This document shows, in pieces, positions 16,375 through 24,627 of a stretch of DNA of 64,000 nt. Origin of the DNA: Clostridium lundense DSM 17049 (GTDB lineage Bacteria; Bacillota; Clostridia; Clostridiales; Clostridiaceae); assembly GCF_000619945.1 (NCBI RefSeq), contig NZ_JHVC01000009.1:127291-191290 (forward strand), in the 5' to 3' direction. The number at the start of each line of letters is the position of its first letter. Position 1 is the stretch's first letter. The notes beneath the pieces are model-generated. The model did no database searches and had not been told where the DNA came from. It was given only the letters and a program-made list of their open reading frames with translations. The position numbers and the translations under genes were made by a program.

Positions 16375-16437
16375 TTTTAAAAGTGAAGAGAGAAAAGTTA
16401 TCATCTACTTTTTACTCTTCATTATTAACTTTTTACT
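16375..16437 (+). repeat. Second inverted repeat of the GAAGAG family
   Basis: GTGAAGAGAGAAAAGT (16383-16398) is largely complementary to ACTTTTTACTCTTCAT, with an 8-nt loop and a small internal mismatch. It directly follows the lepA terminator and has the same sequence words. Confidence 0.5.
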
Positions 16438-16475
16438 AAAAAATTGATCACAATTTTTTAAAATGGGGTGAAACA

Positions 16476-17627
16476 ATGTACAGTGAAAATACAAATAAAG
16501 AAGTTGGGTTATATATTCACATACCCTTTTGTAAGCAAAAATGTTTATATTGCGATTTTCCTTCTTTTTGCGGCAAGGAAAGTTTAATGTTAGATTATGC
16601 AAAGGCGTTGGCAAAAGAAATAAAAAGTATAACACATAGGAAAATAGGGACTATATTTATAGGTGGAGGTACACCTACATACTTGAATATGGAAGGATGG
16701 AATATAATAAAAGAATCTATTAAAGAATTGAATAAAGTGGAGGATATTGAGTTTTCTGTGGAAATGAACCCAGGTACTGTGGATAAGGAAAAGTTAAGAT
16801 TTTTAAAAAGTATGGGAGTAAATAGATTAAGTATAGGACTACAAGCTTGGCAAAATAAATTGCTAAAAAAGTTAGGAAGAATACATGAGATTAAAGATTT
16901 TATAGAAGCTTATAATGAAGCTAGAGAAGAGGGTTTTGATAATATTAATATAGATATAATGTTTGGACTTCCTGATCAAACCATGGAAGATTTAAAAGAA
17001 ACCTTGGAGAAAGTTGTTAAATTAAATCCAGAGCATATATCTTGCTATAGTTTAATAATAGAAGAGGGAACTATTTTTAATAAGTTATATGATGAAGAAA
17101 AATTAAATGTTCCAACAGAAGATATAGAAAGAGATATGTATTCATATTGTATTAAATTTTTAAAAGATAGGGGTTATAGCCAATATGAAATATCCAATTT
17201 TTCAAAAGAAGGCAGAGAATGTAGGCATAATCTTATATATTGGGATTTAAAAGAGTATATTGGATGTGGTTCAGCAGCACATTCCTATATTGATGGGACT
17301 AGATATAGGCACACAGAAAGTGTTGAAAAATATATTGAAACTATGAATAATGATAAAGATATAAAAATGGATTTGCATAAAAATTCTTTAAAAGAAGACA
17401 TGGAAGAATTTATGTTTATGGGACTTAGAAAGATAAAAGGCATAAGTACTTATGAGTTTAAAAGAAGATTTAATAAAAATATAATTGATGTATATAAAAA
17501 TACAATAAATAAATATTTAGAAAATAATCTCTTGATAATGGATAAAGGGAGAATATGCTTATCACCAAGAGGGATAGAGGTTTCTAATAGTGTTATGTGT
17601 GACTTTATATTAGAGGAATCTAAATAG
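16476..17627 (+). CDS. hemW: Radical SAM protein HemW
   Basis: HemW is a radical SAM protein related to oxygen-independent coproporphyrinogen oxidase. It is considered a heme chaperone rather than the oxidase. The N-terminus GLYIHIPFCKQKCLYCDFPS gives the CxxxCxxC cluster motif (C20, C24, C27 by count from the start), and GGGTPTYL lies near residue 65. The C-terminus has the winged-helix-like segment EFMFMGLRKIKGIS. At 383 aa it matches HemW. A TGGGGTG ribosome binding site precedes it. Position between lepA and hrcA is typical. Its heme context is notable because an Ahb/NirJ-type operon lies 35 kb away. Confidence 0.92.
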   Translation: MYSENTNKEVGLYIHIPFCKQKCLYCDFPSFCGKESLMLDYAKALAKEIKSITHRKIGTIFIGGGTPTYLNMEGWNIIKESIKELNKVEDIEFSVEMNPGTVDKEKLRFLKSMGVNRLSIGLQAWQNKLLKKLGRIHEIKDFIEAYNEAREEGFDNINIDIMFGLPDQTMEDLKETLEKVVKLNPEHISCYSLIIEEGTIFNKLYDEEKLNVPTEDIERDMYSYCIKFLKDRGYSQYEISNFSKEGRECRHNLIYWDLKEYIGCGSAAHSYIDGTRYRHTESVEKYIETMNNDKDIKMDLHKNSLKEDMEEFMFMGLRKIKGISTYEFKRRFNKNIIDVYKNTINKYLENNLLIMDKGRICLSPRGIEVSNSVMCDFILEESK

Positions 17628-17727
17628 AAAGCTATAGATATATGGAGTATTAGTAAGATATTATGAAAAAAGTATAATAAAACAAATTTAAATAATAAAT
17701 TATAGTGATATTACTATTTAAATAGGT

Positions 17728-17756
17728 TTGACAAATATAAAATAGAATGATATTTT
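17728..17756 (+). promoter_or_regulatory. Sigma-A promoter of the hrcA-dnaK operon
   Basis: TTGACA (17728-17733), 17 nt, then TATTTT (17751-17756), directly upstream of the CIRCE operator. Confidence 0.7.
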
Positions 17757-17769
17757 TTAATCATAGTAG

Positions 17770-17796
17770 TTAGCACTCAACAAGAGTGAGTGCTAA
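17770..17796 (+). promoter_or_regulatory. CIRCE operator (HrcA binding site)
   Basis: TTAGCACTC, a 9-nt spacer and GAGTGCTAA form the perfect CIRCE consensus. It lies between the promoter and the hrcA ribosome binding site. HrcA represses from CIRCE and is released on heat shock, so the hrcA-grpE-dnaK-dnaJ operon should be autoregulated. Confidence 0.97.
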
Positions 17797-17812
17797 TAAA
17801 TGAGGTGATTAT

Positions 17813-18850
17813 ATGGAAATGGATGAAAGAAAAATAAGAATACTTCAGGCAATAATACAAGATTACATCAATACAGCTGAGCCTGTAGGGTCCAGGACCA
17901 TAGCAAAAAAGTATGATCTAGGCATAAGTTCTGCTACAATTAGAAATGAAATGGCAGATTTAGAAGATATGGGATATCTTGAACAACTACACAGTTCATC
18001 TGGTAGAAAACCATCAGATAAGGGATATAGGCTTTATGTAGATAAGTTTATGCAATTGCATAAATTGTCTCCAATAGAAGAGAACATAATAAAAACACAT
18101 ATATTGAATTCAGCATTATATGAAATGGATAGGGTTATAAAACAAGCTACATCTATTCTTGCAGAATTGACAGGACTTACTTCAATAGTTAAATCACCTT
18201 CAGGTAAAAAAAGTTGTATTAAGTCAATTCAACTTATTAACATTGATGTTAATAATATTTTATCTGTAATAATAACCGATACCAATATTATAAGAAATAA
18301 TGTAATAAGAACAAAGAAAAGCATAGATAATTATAGCTTAGCTAAATTAAGTAATATCTTAAATGTAAGATTGAATAATTTAACTGTAGAAGAAATAAAC
18401 TTAGAAGTTATAAATAACTTAAAAAATGATCTAAGAGGATATGAAGATATATTTAATGCCATAATACCAGCACTTTATGAAAGCTTAAATAGTATAGATA
18501 CCTTTGATATATATTTAGAAGGTACTACAAATATATTTAACTATCCAGAGTACAATGACATAGAAAGAGCTAAAAACTTTTTATCATTAGTTGATAACAA
18601 AGATAAAGTTAATGATCTAATAAATAGTAGTGATAGTATAACTATAAAAATTGGAGAAGAAAACTTTGTAGAAGATGCTAAGGACTGTACTGTTATATCA
18701 GCAGTATATAGTTTAAAAAATAAGCCTCTTGGAAGTATAGGGGTTATTGGTCCAACAAGAATGCCATATTCTAAGGTTGTATCTATATTGGGAGAAATAG
18801 TTAATGAAATAAATAATGTTTTAGATGACGGATATGATGATGAATTTTAA
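17813..18850 (+). CDS. hrcA: Heat-inducible transcription repressor HrcA
   Basis: HrcA binds CIRCE and represses class I heat-shock genes; GroE is needed for its activity. The 345-aa protein has an N-terminal winged helix (RKIRILQAIIQDYINTAEPVGSRT, then SSATIRNEMADLEDMGYLEQ) and the family's GAF-like C-terminal domain ending in GSIGVIGPTRMPYSKV. The ribosome binding site GAGGTG is 8 nt upstream, just after the CIRCE element. It is the first gene of the dnaK operon. Confidence 0.97.
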   Translation: MEMDERKIRILQAIIQDYINTAEPVGSRTIAKKYDLGISSATIRNEMADLEDMGYLEQLHSSSGRKPSDKGYRLYVDKFMQLHKLSPIEENIIKTHILNSALYEMDRVIKQATSILAELTGLTSIVKSPSGKKSCIKSIQLINIDVNNILSVIITDTNIIRNNVIRTKKSIDNYSLAKLSNILNVRLNNLTVEEINLEVINNLKNDLRGYEDIFNAIIPALYESLNSIDTFDIYLEGTTNIFNYPEYNDIERAKNFLSLVDNKDKVNDLINSSDSITIKIGEENFVEDAKDCTVISAVYSLKNKPLGSIGVIGPTRMPYSKVVSILGEIVNEINNVLDDGYDDEF

Positions 18851-18907
18851 CGTTGGGTTAAGAATATGGTAAAAAATAATAAAAGCGAGAATGGAGGCAT
18901 AGAGAAA

Positions 18908-19537
18908 ATGGAAAAAGATAAAAATGATTGTCTGGAAAAAGATTTAAGAGATGAAAAAGTTGAAGAGGAAACTTTAGCCCAGGCAGAAAAAAATGAAGAT
19001 GAAGAATTTGAAAAAATCAATAGTGAGGATAATGACATAAATGCTATGGAAAATTTAAAAAATGAAAATGAAAAATTAAAAAATGAAAATGAAAATTTGA
19101 AAAATGAAGATGAAAAATTAAACAATGAATTAGAAACTCTAAAAGATAGGTTAGTAAGAACTGTAGCTGAGTATGATAATTATAGGAAAAGAACAGCTAA
19201 AGAAAAGGAGGGAATCTACACAGATGCTTGTGAAGATGTTTTAAAACAAATGCTTCCTGTACTTGATAATCTAGAAAGGGCATTAGCTGCTGATGGAAGT
19301 ATAGATGATTTGAAAAAGGGTGTGGAAATGACTGTTAAACAGTTTAATGATTCCTTAGAAAAATTAGGGGTTGAAGAAATTTCAGTAGAAGATGGATTTG
19401 ATCCCAATTTCCATAATGCAGTTATGCATATAGATGATGAAAGTTACGAAAAAAATGTTGTTGTTGAAGTATTCCAAAGAGGATACAAAAGAGGAGACAA
19501 AGTTATAAGATATAGTATGGTTAAAGTTGCTAATTAG
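18908..19537 (+). CDS. grpE: Nucleotide exchange factor GrpE
   Basis: GrpE releases ADP from DnaK. The protein (209 aa) begins with an acidic tail, then a long coiled coil (about residues 50-90) built from near-identical seven-residue units of the type LKNENEK. The conserved core follows (RTVAEYDNYRKRTAKEKE, then the C-terminal beta domain with FDPNFHNAVMH and GYKRGDKVIRYSMVKVA). I chose ATG 18908 because GGAGG (18893-18897) precedes it. An in-frame ATG at 18866 has no site. It lies between hrcA and dnaK. Confidence 0.95.
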   Translation: MEKDKNDCLEKDLRDEKVEEETLAQAEKNEDEEFEKINSEDNDINAMENLKNENEKLKNENENLKNEDEKLNNELETLKDRLVRTVAEYDNYRKRTAKEKEGIYTDACEDVLKQMLPVLDNLERALAADGSIDDLKKGVEMTVKQFNDSLEKLGVEEISVEDGFDPNFHNAVMHIDDESYEKNVVVEVFQRGYKRGDKVIRYSMVKVAN

Positions 19538-19609
19538 TCTTTAAATAGAAAAAATCTATTTAATATATATTAAACATATAGTTAAAGTAACTATAAGGAG
19601 GTAGTTTAT

Positions 19610-21466
19610 ATGTCAAAAGTAATAGGTATCGACTTAGGTACTACAAATTCATGCGTAGCAGTTATGGAAGGTGGAGAACCTGTAGTTATTACAAATTCAG
19701 AAGGAGCAAGAACAACACCATCAGTTGTATCATTCCAGGCAAATGGTGAAAGACTTGTAGGTCAAGTTGCTAAAAGACAGGCAATAACAAACCCAGATAA
19801 GACAATAATTTCAATAAAGAGACATATGGGAACAAATCATAAAGTAAATATAGATGGAAAAGAATATACACCACAGGAAATTTCAGCTATGGTACTTCAA
19901 AAATTAAAGGCTGATGCTGAAGCTTACCTTGGAGAAACAGTAACTCAAGCGGTAATAACAGTGCCTGCTTATTTTAATGATAGCCAAAGACAGGCAACTA
20001 AAGATGCTGGTAAAATAGCTGGACTTGAAGTTTTAAGAATAATAAACGAACCAACAGCAGCATCTCTTGCCTATGGTATGGATAAAATGGATACTAATCA
20101 AAAGATATTTGTATATGACCTAGGTGGAGGAACTTTCGATGTATCCATACTTGAACTTGGAGACGGAGTATTCGAAGTTAAATCTACAAATGGTAATACA
20201 AAATTAGGTGGAGATGACTTTGACCAGAAAGTAATAGATTATATAGCTGATACATTTAAAGCTGAAAATGGTATTGATTTAAGAAATGATAAGATGGCTC
20301 TTCAGAGATTAAAAGAAGCTGCTGAAAAAGCTAAAATTGAATTATCATCATCAATGCAGACAAATATAAATTTACCATTTATTACAGCTGATGCTACAGG
20401 TCCAAAGCATATAGATATGAATTTAACAAGAGCTAAATTTAATGAATTAACTCATGATTTAGTAGAAGCTACTATAGAGCCAATGAAAAAAGCTCTTCAG
20501 GATGCAGGACTTTCAATAAATGAAATAGATAAGATTTTATTAGTAGGTGGTTCTACAAGAATTCCAGCAGTTCAAGAAGCTGTTAAGAACTTTACTGGAA
20601 AAGATCCTTCAAAGGGTGTTAACCCAGATGAATGTGTTGCAGTAGGTGCTGCAATTCAAGCAGGAGTTTTAACAGGAGATGTTAAAGACGTATTACTTCT
20701 TGACGTTACACCATTAACTCTTGGTATTGAAACTTTAGGAGGAGTTGCTACTCCATTAATACAGAGAAATACAACAATTCCAACAAGAAAGAGTCAAGTT
20801 TTCTCAACAGCTGCAGATGGTCAGACTTCTGTTGAAATTCACGTAGTTCAAGGTGAAAGACAGATGGCTGAGGGTAACAAGACTTTAGGAAGATTTACTT
20901 TATCAGGAATAGCTCCAGCTCCAAGAGGAGTTCCACAGATAGAGGTAACTTTCGATATAGATGCTAATGGTATAGTTAATGTTTCTGCAAAAGATAAGGG
21001 AACAGGAAAAGAAGCTAATATTACTATTACTGCTTCAACTAATTTAAATGACGATGAAATTGAAAAGGCAGTAAATGAAGCTAAGAGATTTGAAGAAGAA
21101 GATAAGAAGAGAAAAGAATCTATAGAAGTTAAGAACAATGCTGATCAGATAGCATACCAAACTGAAAAGACATTAAAAGAGCTAGGAGATAAGGTATCAG
21201 CAGAAGATAAAGCTACTGTAGAAGAAAAATTAAAGGCTTTAAATGCTGTTAAAGAAGGAACAGATACTGAAGCAATAAAGAAGGCTACTGAAGATTTAAC
21301 TCAAGCTTTCTATGCAATTTCATCAAAAATGTATCAGCAAGCTGGAGGAGCTCAAGGCGCAGGATTTGATCCAAACAACATGGGGGGAGCAAACCAAGGC
21401 GCAAATAATGGCCCAAAAGATGACAATGTAGTAGATGCTGATTTTAAAGTAGAAGACGATAAGTAA
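19610..21466 (+). CDS. dnaK: Chaperone DnaK (Hsp70)
   Basis: DnaK is the ATP-driven Hsp70 chaperone. The 618-aa protein has the N-terminal IGIDLGTTNSCVAVM, the VPAYFNDSQRQATKDAG segment, the phosphate-binding DLGGGTFDVSIL, and the substrate domain with LLLDVTPLTLGIET. It ends with a Gly/Asn-rich tail and an acidic end. The AAGGAGGT ribosome binding site is strong. Regulation by HrcA through the upstream CIRCE is expected. The 72-nt gap after grpE contains two short hairpins, one just before the ribosome binding site. Confidence 0.98.
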   Translation: MSKVIGIDLGTTNSCVAVMEGGEPVVITNSEGARTTPSVVSFQANGERLVGQVAKRQAITNPDKTIISIKRHMGTNHKVNIDGKEYTPQEISAMVLQKLKADAEAYLGETVTQAVITVPAYFNDSQRQATKDAGKIAGLEVLRIINEPTAASLAYGMDKMDTNQKIFVYDLGGGTFDVSILELGDGVFEVKSTNGNTKLGGDDFDQKVIDYIADTFKAENGIDLRNDKMALQRLKEAAEKAKIELSSSMQTNINLPFITADATGPKHIDMNLTRAKFNELTHDLVEATIEPMKKALQDAGLSINEIDKILLVGGSTRIPAVQEAVKNFTGKDPSKGVNPDECVAVGAAIQAGVLTGDVKDVLLLDVTPLTLGIETLGGVATPLIQRNTTIPTRKSQVFSTAADGQTSVEIHVVQGERQMAEGNKTLGRFTLSGIAPAPRGVPQIEVTFDIDANGIVNVSAKDKGTGKEANITITASTNLNDDEIEKAVNEAKRFEEEDKKRKESIEVKNNADQIAYQTEKTLKELGDKVSAEDKATVEEKLKALNAVKEGTDTEAIKKATEDLTQAFYAISSKMYQQAGGAQGAGFDPNNMGGANQGANNGPKDDNVVDADFKVEDDK

Positions 21467-21534
21467 TCCATAATTATAATTTAATAATTATTTATTAACG
21501 AATTTCTTTGAAATATTATATAATGATAATGTAG

Positions 21535-21570
21535 AAATTAAGGGATGAGGAAGACTCTTCCCTTAATTTT
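21535..21570 (+). terminator. Terminator-like hairpin between dnaK and dnaJ
   Basis: AATTAAGGGA (21536-21545) pairs with TCCCTTAATT (21559-21568), followed by TT. It could attenuate transcription between dnaK and dnaJ, giving less DnaJ than DnaK. Confidence 0.65.
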
Positions 21571-21578
21571 AAGTTAAG

Positions 21579-21637
21579 AGTTAAAAGTGGAGAATTGATA
21601 GTTAAATAAATTTACTGTCAACTGTCAACTTTTAACT
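21579..21637 (+). repeat. Imperfect inverted repeat between dnaK and dnaJ
   Basis: AGTTAAAAGT (21579-21588) is perfectly complementary to ACTTTTAACT (21628-21637). The inner parts (GGAGAATTGATAGT against the complement of ACTGTCAACTGTCA) match at most positions, so the whole can fold as one hairpin of about 27 pairs. TCAACTGTCAAC contains a TCAACTG-type tandem word. It is AT-rich, non-coding and resembles the other intergenic hairpin repeats of the window. Confidence 0.5.
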
Positions 21638-21660
21638 AAATTAAATTAGGTGGTGAAAGG

Positions 21661-22791
21661 ATGGCAAAAAAGGATTACTATGAAATTCTTGGATTAGAAA
21701 AGGGAGCAAGTGACGAAGAAATAAAAAAGGCATTTAGAAAGTCAGCATTAAAATACCATCCAGATAGAAATCCTGGAGATAAAGAAGCGGAAGAAAAATT
21801 TAAGGAACTAAATGAGGCATATCAAGTACTTTCAGATCCACAAAAGAGAGCTCAATATGATCAATTTGGTACTACTGATTTTAATGGTGCAGGATTCGAT
21901 GGTGGATTTGGTGGATTCGATTTTTCAGACCTAGGAGGTTTTGGGGATATATTTGATAGTTTCTTTGGTGGCGGCTTTAGCGGAGGCAGAAGAAGAAATG
22001 GACCTCAAAGGGGATCAGATGTTGAGTATACAATTAATTTAACCTTTGAAGAAGCTGTTTTTGGTGTGGAGAAGGAAATAAGTTTAACAAAAAGTGAAAA
22101 ATGTGAAACTTGTGGAGGAACAGGAGCCAAGGCTGGTAGTCATCCAAAGACATGTTCAAAATGTGGTGGTACAGGACAGGTTAAAGTTCAGAGAAATACA
22201 CCACTTGGAAGCTTTGTAAGTGTAAATACTTGTGATGCTTGTGGTGGAAAGGGAACTGTTATTTCAGATCCTTGTCCAGATTGTAAAGGAAAAGGAAATG
22301 TAAGAAAGCAGAAAAAGATAAAAGTAAATATTCCAGCAGGAGTAGACAATGGAAATATAATTCCTTTGAGAGGGCAAGGAGAAGCTGGAACTAATGGAGG
22401 ACCATCAGGAGATTTATATATTAATATAAGAGTAGCTCCAGATAAGTTATTTAAGAGAAAAGGCTTTGATATTTATGTTGATGCACATATAAGTTTTGCT
22501 AAAGCTGCATTAGGAACTGAGCTTAAGGTTAGAACTATTGATGGTGATGTAAAATATGATGTTCCAGCAGGAACTCAGCCAGGAACTATATTTAGATTAA
22601 AAGGAAAAGGGGTTTCTAATGTAAATGGCAGAGGAAGAGGAGACCAATATGTTAATATAATTGTAGACATTCCTAAGTCATTAAATCAAAGAGAAAAGGA
22701 AGCTTTAATTGCTTATATGGAAGCTAGTGGAGAAATTAAAGATTCCGAAAAAGAAGGTTTTTTTAAGAAAATAAAGAAAAACTTTAAGTAA
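21661..22791 (+). CDS. dnaJ: Chaperone DnaJ
   Basis: DnaJ stimulates the DnaK ATPase and delivers substrates. The J domain has the HPD motif (KYHPDRNPGD, about residues 31-40). A Gly/Phe-rich linker (about 75-110) is followed by four CxxCxGxG zinc-binding repeats (about 140-210; CETCGGTG, CSKCGGTG, CDACGGKG, CPDCKGKG) and the C-terminal beta domains. At 376 aa it is full length. The ribosome binding site is GGTGG. It is the last gene of the heat-shock operon, ending at a strong terminator. Confidence 0.97.
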   Translation: MAKKDYYEILGLEKGASDEEIKKAFRKSALKYHPDRNPGDKEAEEKFKELNEAYQVLSDPQKRAQYDQFGTTDFNGAGFDGGFGGFDFSDLGGFGDIFDSFFGGGFSGGRRRNGPQRGSDVEYTINLTFEEAVFGVEKEISLTKSEKCETCGGTGAKAGSHPKTCSKCGGTGQVKVQRNTPLGSFVSVNTCDACGGKGTVISDPCPDCKGKGNVRKQKKIKVNIPAGVDNGNIIPLRGQGEAGTNGGPSGDLYINIRVAPDKLFKRKGFDIYVDAHISFAKAALGTELKVRTIDGDVKYDVPAGTQPGTIFRLKGKGVSNVNGRGRGDQYVNIIVDIPKSLNQREKEALIAYMEASGEIKDSEKEGFFKKIKKNFK

Positions 22792-22795
22792 AAAA

Positions 22796-22828
22796 GAATT
22801 TGTTTCCTTATGGAAACAAGTTCTTTTT
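22796..22828 (+). terminator. Terminator of the dnaK operon
   Basis: GAATTTGTTTCC (22796-22807) pairs with GGAAACAAGTTC (22812-22823), one G-U, loop TTAT, followed by TTTTT. Confidence 0.85.
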
Positions 22829-22830
22829 GT

Positions 22831-22860
22831 TTGATTGTTTTAAACTTTATAGGGTATAAT
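22831..22860 (+). promoter_or_regulatory. Candidate sigma-A promoter of prmA-rsmE-mtaB
   Basis: TTGATT (22831-22836), 18 nt, then perfect TATAAT (22855-22860), directly after the dnaJ terminator. Confidence 0.5.
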
Positions 22861-22917
22861 GTATAATTGAACAGTAAAAGATAAAAATTCATTACTTTAG
22901 GCTTGGAGGTATATTTG

Positions 22918-23862
22918 ATGAATAATGAAAAGGATTGGTTAGAGGTTACTATAGTTACCAGTAGTGAAGCTGTAGAAGCTGTATCAGCTATTTTATATAA
23001 TACAGGAGTACAAGGTGTATCTATAGAAGATCCAGAAGATATAGAATTTAAAAAGAAACATCCAGGAGATTGGGATTATTTTGATGAAACATTATTAAAT
23101 ATAAAAGAAGGAGCCATTATTAAAGGCTATTTTAAAGAAGATGATAAATTTGAACAATATTTTAAATACATAAAAGAAAGTGTAGATAAGTTGGAAGAGT
23201 TTGGATTAGACAAAGGGGAAGGTTTAGTTACTTTTGCCAAGGTAAATGAAGAAGATTGGGAAAATAACTGGAAAAAGTATTATAAGCCAACTAAAATAGG
23301 TGAAAAAATTGTAGTAAGACCTATATGGGAATCCTATGAAAAGAAGGATGATGAAATAGTTATAGAATTAGATCCAGGAATGGCATTTGGAACAGGAACA
23401 CATGAAACTACAAGGATGTGTGTGCAGGCATTAGAAAAGTATGTCACTCCAGATTCTACTGTTTTTGATATAGGAACAGGATCAGGAATTTTAGCTATTA
23501 CTGCGGCAAAACTTAAAGCAAAAAAGGTTATAGGAGTAGATTTGGATCCAGTAGCGGTTACTTCAGCAAAGGAAAATATAGGATTTAATGATCTTGATAA
23601 TATAGAAATATTCCATGGTAACTTGATGGAAGTTGTAGAAGGCAAGGCTAATATTGTAGTTGCTAATATTATTGCGGATATAATAATATTACTAGCTAAA
23701 GATGTTAAAAACTTTATAGAAAAGGATGGATATTTTATATCATCAGGAATAATTAAGGACAGAAAAGAAGATGTAGTTAAAAAGTTAGAGGAATGTGGAT
23801 TCCAGATAGTAGAAGTAAATACAGATGGTGAATGGGTTTGTGTTGTTTCAAAACTAAGTTAA
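22918..23862 (+). CDS. prmA: Ribosomal protein L11 methyltransferase
   Basis: PrmA methylates ribosomal protein L11 using SAM. The 314-aa protein has an N-terminal substrate-recognition domain and a Rossmann methyltransferase domain. The latter carries DPGMAFGTGTHETTRM (about residue 155), VFDIGTGSGILAI (motif I) and the NIIADIII catalytic-region segment. I chose ATG 22918 since GGAGGT (22905-22910) precedes it; an in-frame TTG at 22903 overlaps that site. It sits between dnaJ and rsmE, a conserved Firmicute order. Confidence 0.95.
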   Translation: MNNEKDWLEVTIVTSSEAVEAVSAILYNTGVQGVSIEDPEDIEFKKKHPGDWDYFDETLLNIKEGAIIKGYFKEDDKFEQYFKYIKESVDKLEEFGLDKGEGLVTFAKVNEEDWENNWKKYYKPTKIGEKIVVRPIWESYEKKDDEIVIELDPGMAFGTGTHETTRMCVQALEKYVTPDSTVFDIGTGSGILAITAAKLKAKKVIGVDLDPVAVTSAKENIGFNDLDNIEIFHGNLMEVVEGKANIVVANIIADIIILLAKDVKNFIEKDGYFISSGIIKDRKEDVVKKLEECGFQIVEVNTDGEWVCVVSKLS

Positions 23863-23871
23863 GGAGTGTGA

Positions 23872-24627
23872 ATGGTGCATAAGTTTTTTATTTCACAAGA
23901 TAGTATTTTTGGAGATGAAGCTATAATCGAAGGCGATGATGTAAAACATATATATAAAGTTCTAAGACTTACAGAAGGCACTACTATAAGCATAAATAAC
24001 TGCAATGGTAAAGAATTTTTAGGAGAAATACAATCTATAGATAAAAAGCAGGTGAAAGTAAGATTAAAAGAAAAATTAGATATAAATAATGAAAGCAATA
24101 TAGAAATTTATTTATTTCAAGGATTACCTAAATCAGCCAAAATGGACTTGATAGTACAAAAAAACTGTGAGCTGGGGGTTAGAGAAATAACTCCTGTTAT
24201 AACTCATAGAGTTGTAGTGAAAAATGAATTAGGAGAATTTAAAAAAATAGATAGATGGTCAAGAATTGCTTTAGAAGCTTCCAAACAATCTAAGAGAACT
24301 ATAATACCAAAGATAAATACTCCTATAGAATTTGAAGAATTATTACAAGAGCTAAAAGGCATGGACTTAATTGTAGTACCTTACGAAAATGAAAAAGGTC
24401 TTGGAATAAGAAATATGATAAACAATATTGATAAAGACAAAATAAAAAAAATAGGAATTATTATAGGTCCAGAGGGTGGATTTGAAGAAGAAGAAATTCA
24501 TATATTAAAAAATATGGGAGCATTTATAGTTACATTAGGTCCAAGAATTCTAAGAACAGAAACTGCAGGATTTGTAGGTACTTCTTTAATTATGTATGAA
24601 TTAGGAGATTTAGGAGGAAATATCTAA
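23872..24627 (+). CDS. rsmE: 16S rRNA (uracil(1498)-N(3))-methyltransferase
   Basis: RsmE is a SPOUT-type enzyme that methylates U1498 of 16S rRNA. The 251-aa protein has the N-terminal PUA-like part (KHIYKVLRLTEGTTI). The C-terminal knotted SAM-binding segments are IGPEGGFEEEEI and LGPRILRTETA. The ribosome binding site is AAGGAG, 9 nt after prmA stops. Its stop codon overlaps the next start by one base (TAATG), indicating tight coupling to mtaB. Confidence 0.95.
   Translation: MVHKFFISQDSIFGDEAIIEGDDVKHIYKVLRLTEGTTISINNCNGKEFLGEIQSIDKKQVKVRLKEKLDINNESNIEIYLFQGLPKSAKMDLIVQKNCELGVREITPVITHRVVVKNELGEFKKIDRWSRIALEASKQSKRTIIPKINTPIEFEELLQELKGMDLIVVPYENEKGLGIRNMINNIDKDKIKKIGIIIGPEGGFEEEEIHILKNMGAFIVTLGPRILRTETAGFVGTSLIMYELGDLGGNI

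Noticed and set aside
19051..19130. Candidate direct-repeat array (CRISPR-like)
   Set aside because: The repeats are short, contiguous, in frame and encode the GrpE coiled coil; there are no spacers.
20848..21138. Leftward 96-residue frame in dnaK
   Set aside because: It is a shadow of the dnaK reading frame, rich in Ser/Phe/Leu as expected from the antisense of Glu/Lys codons.
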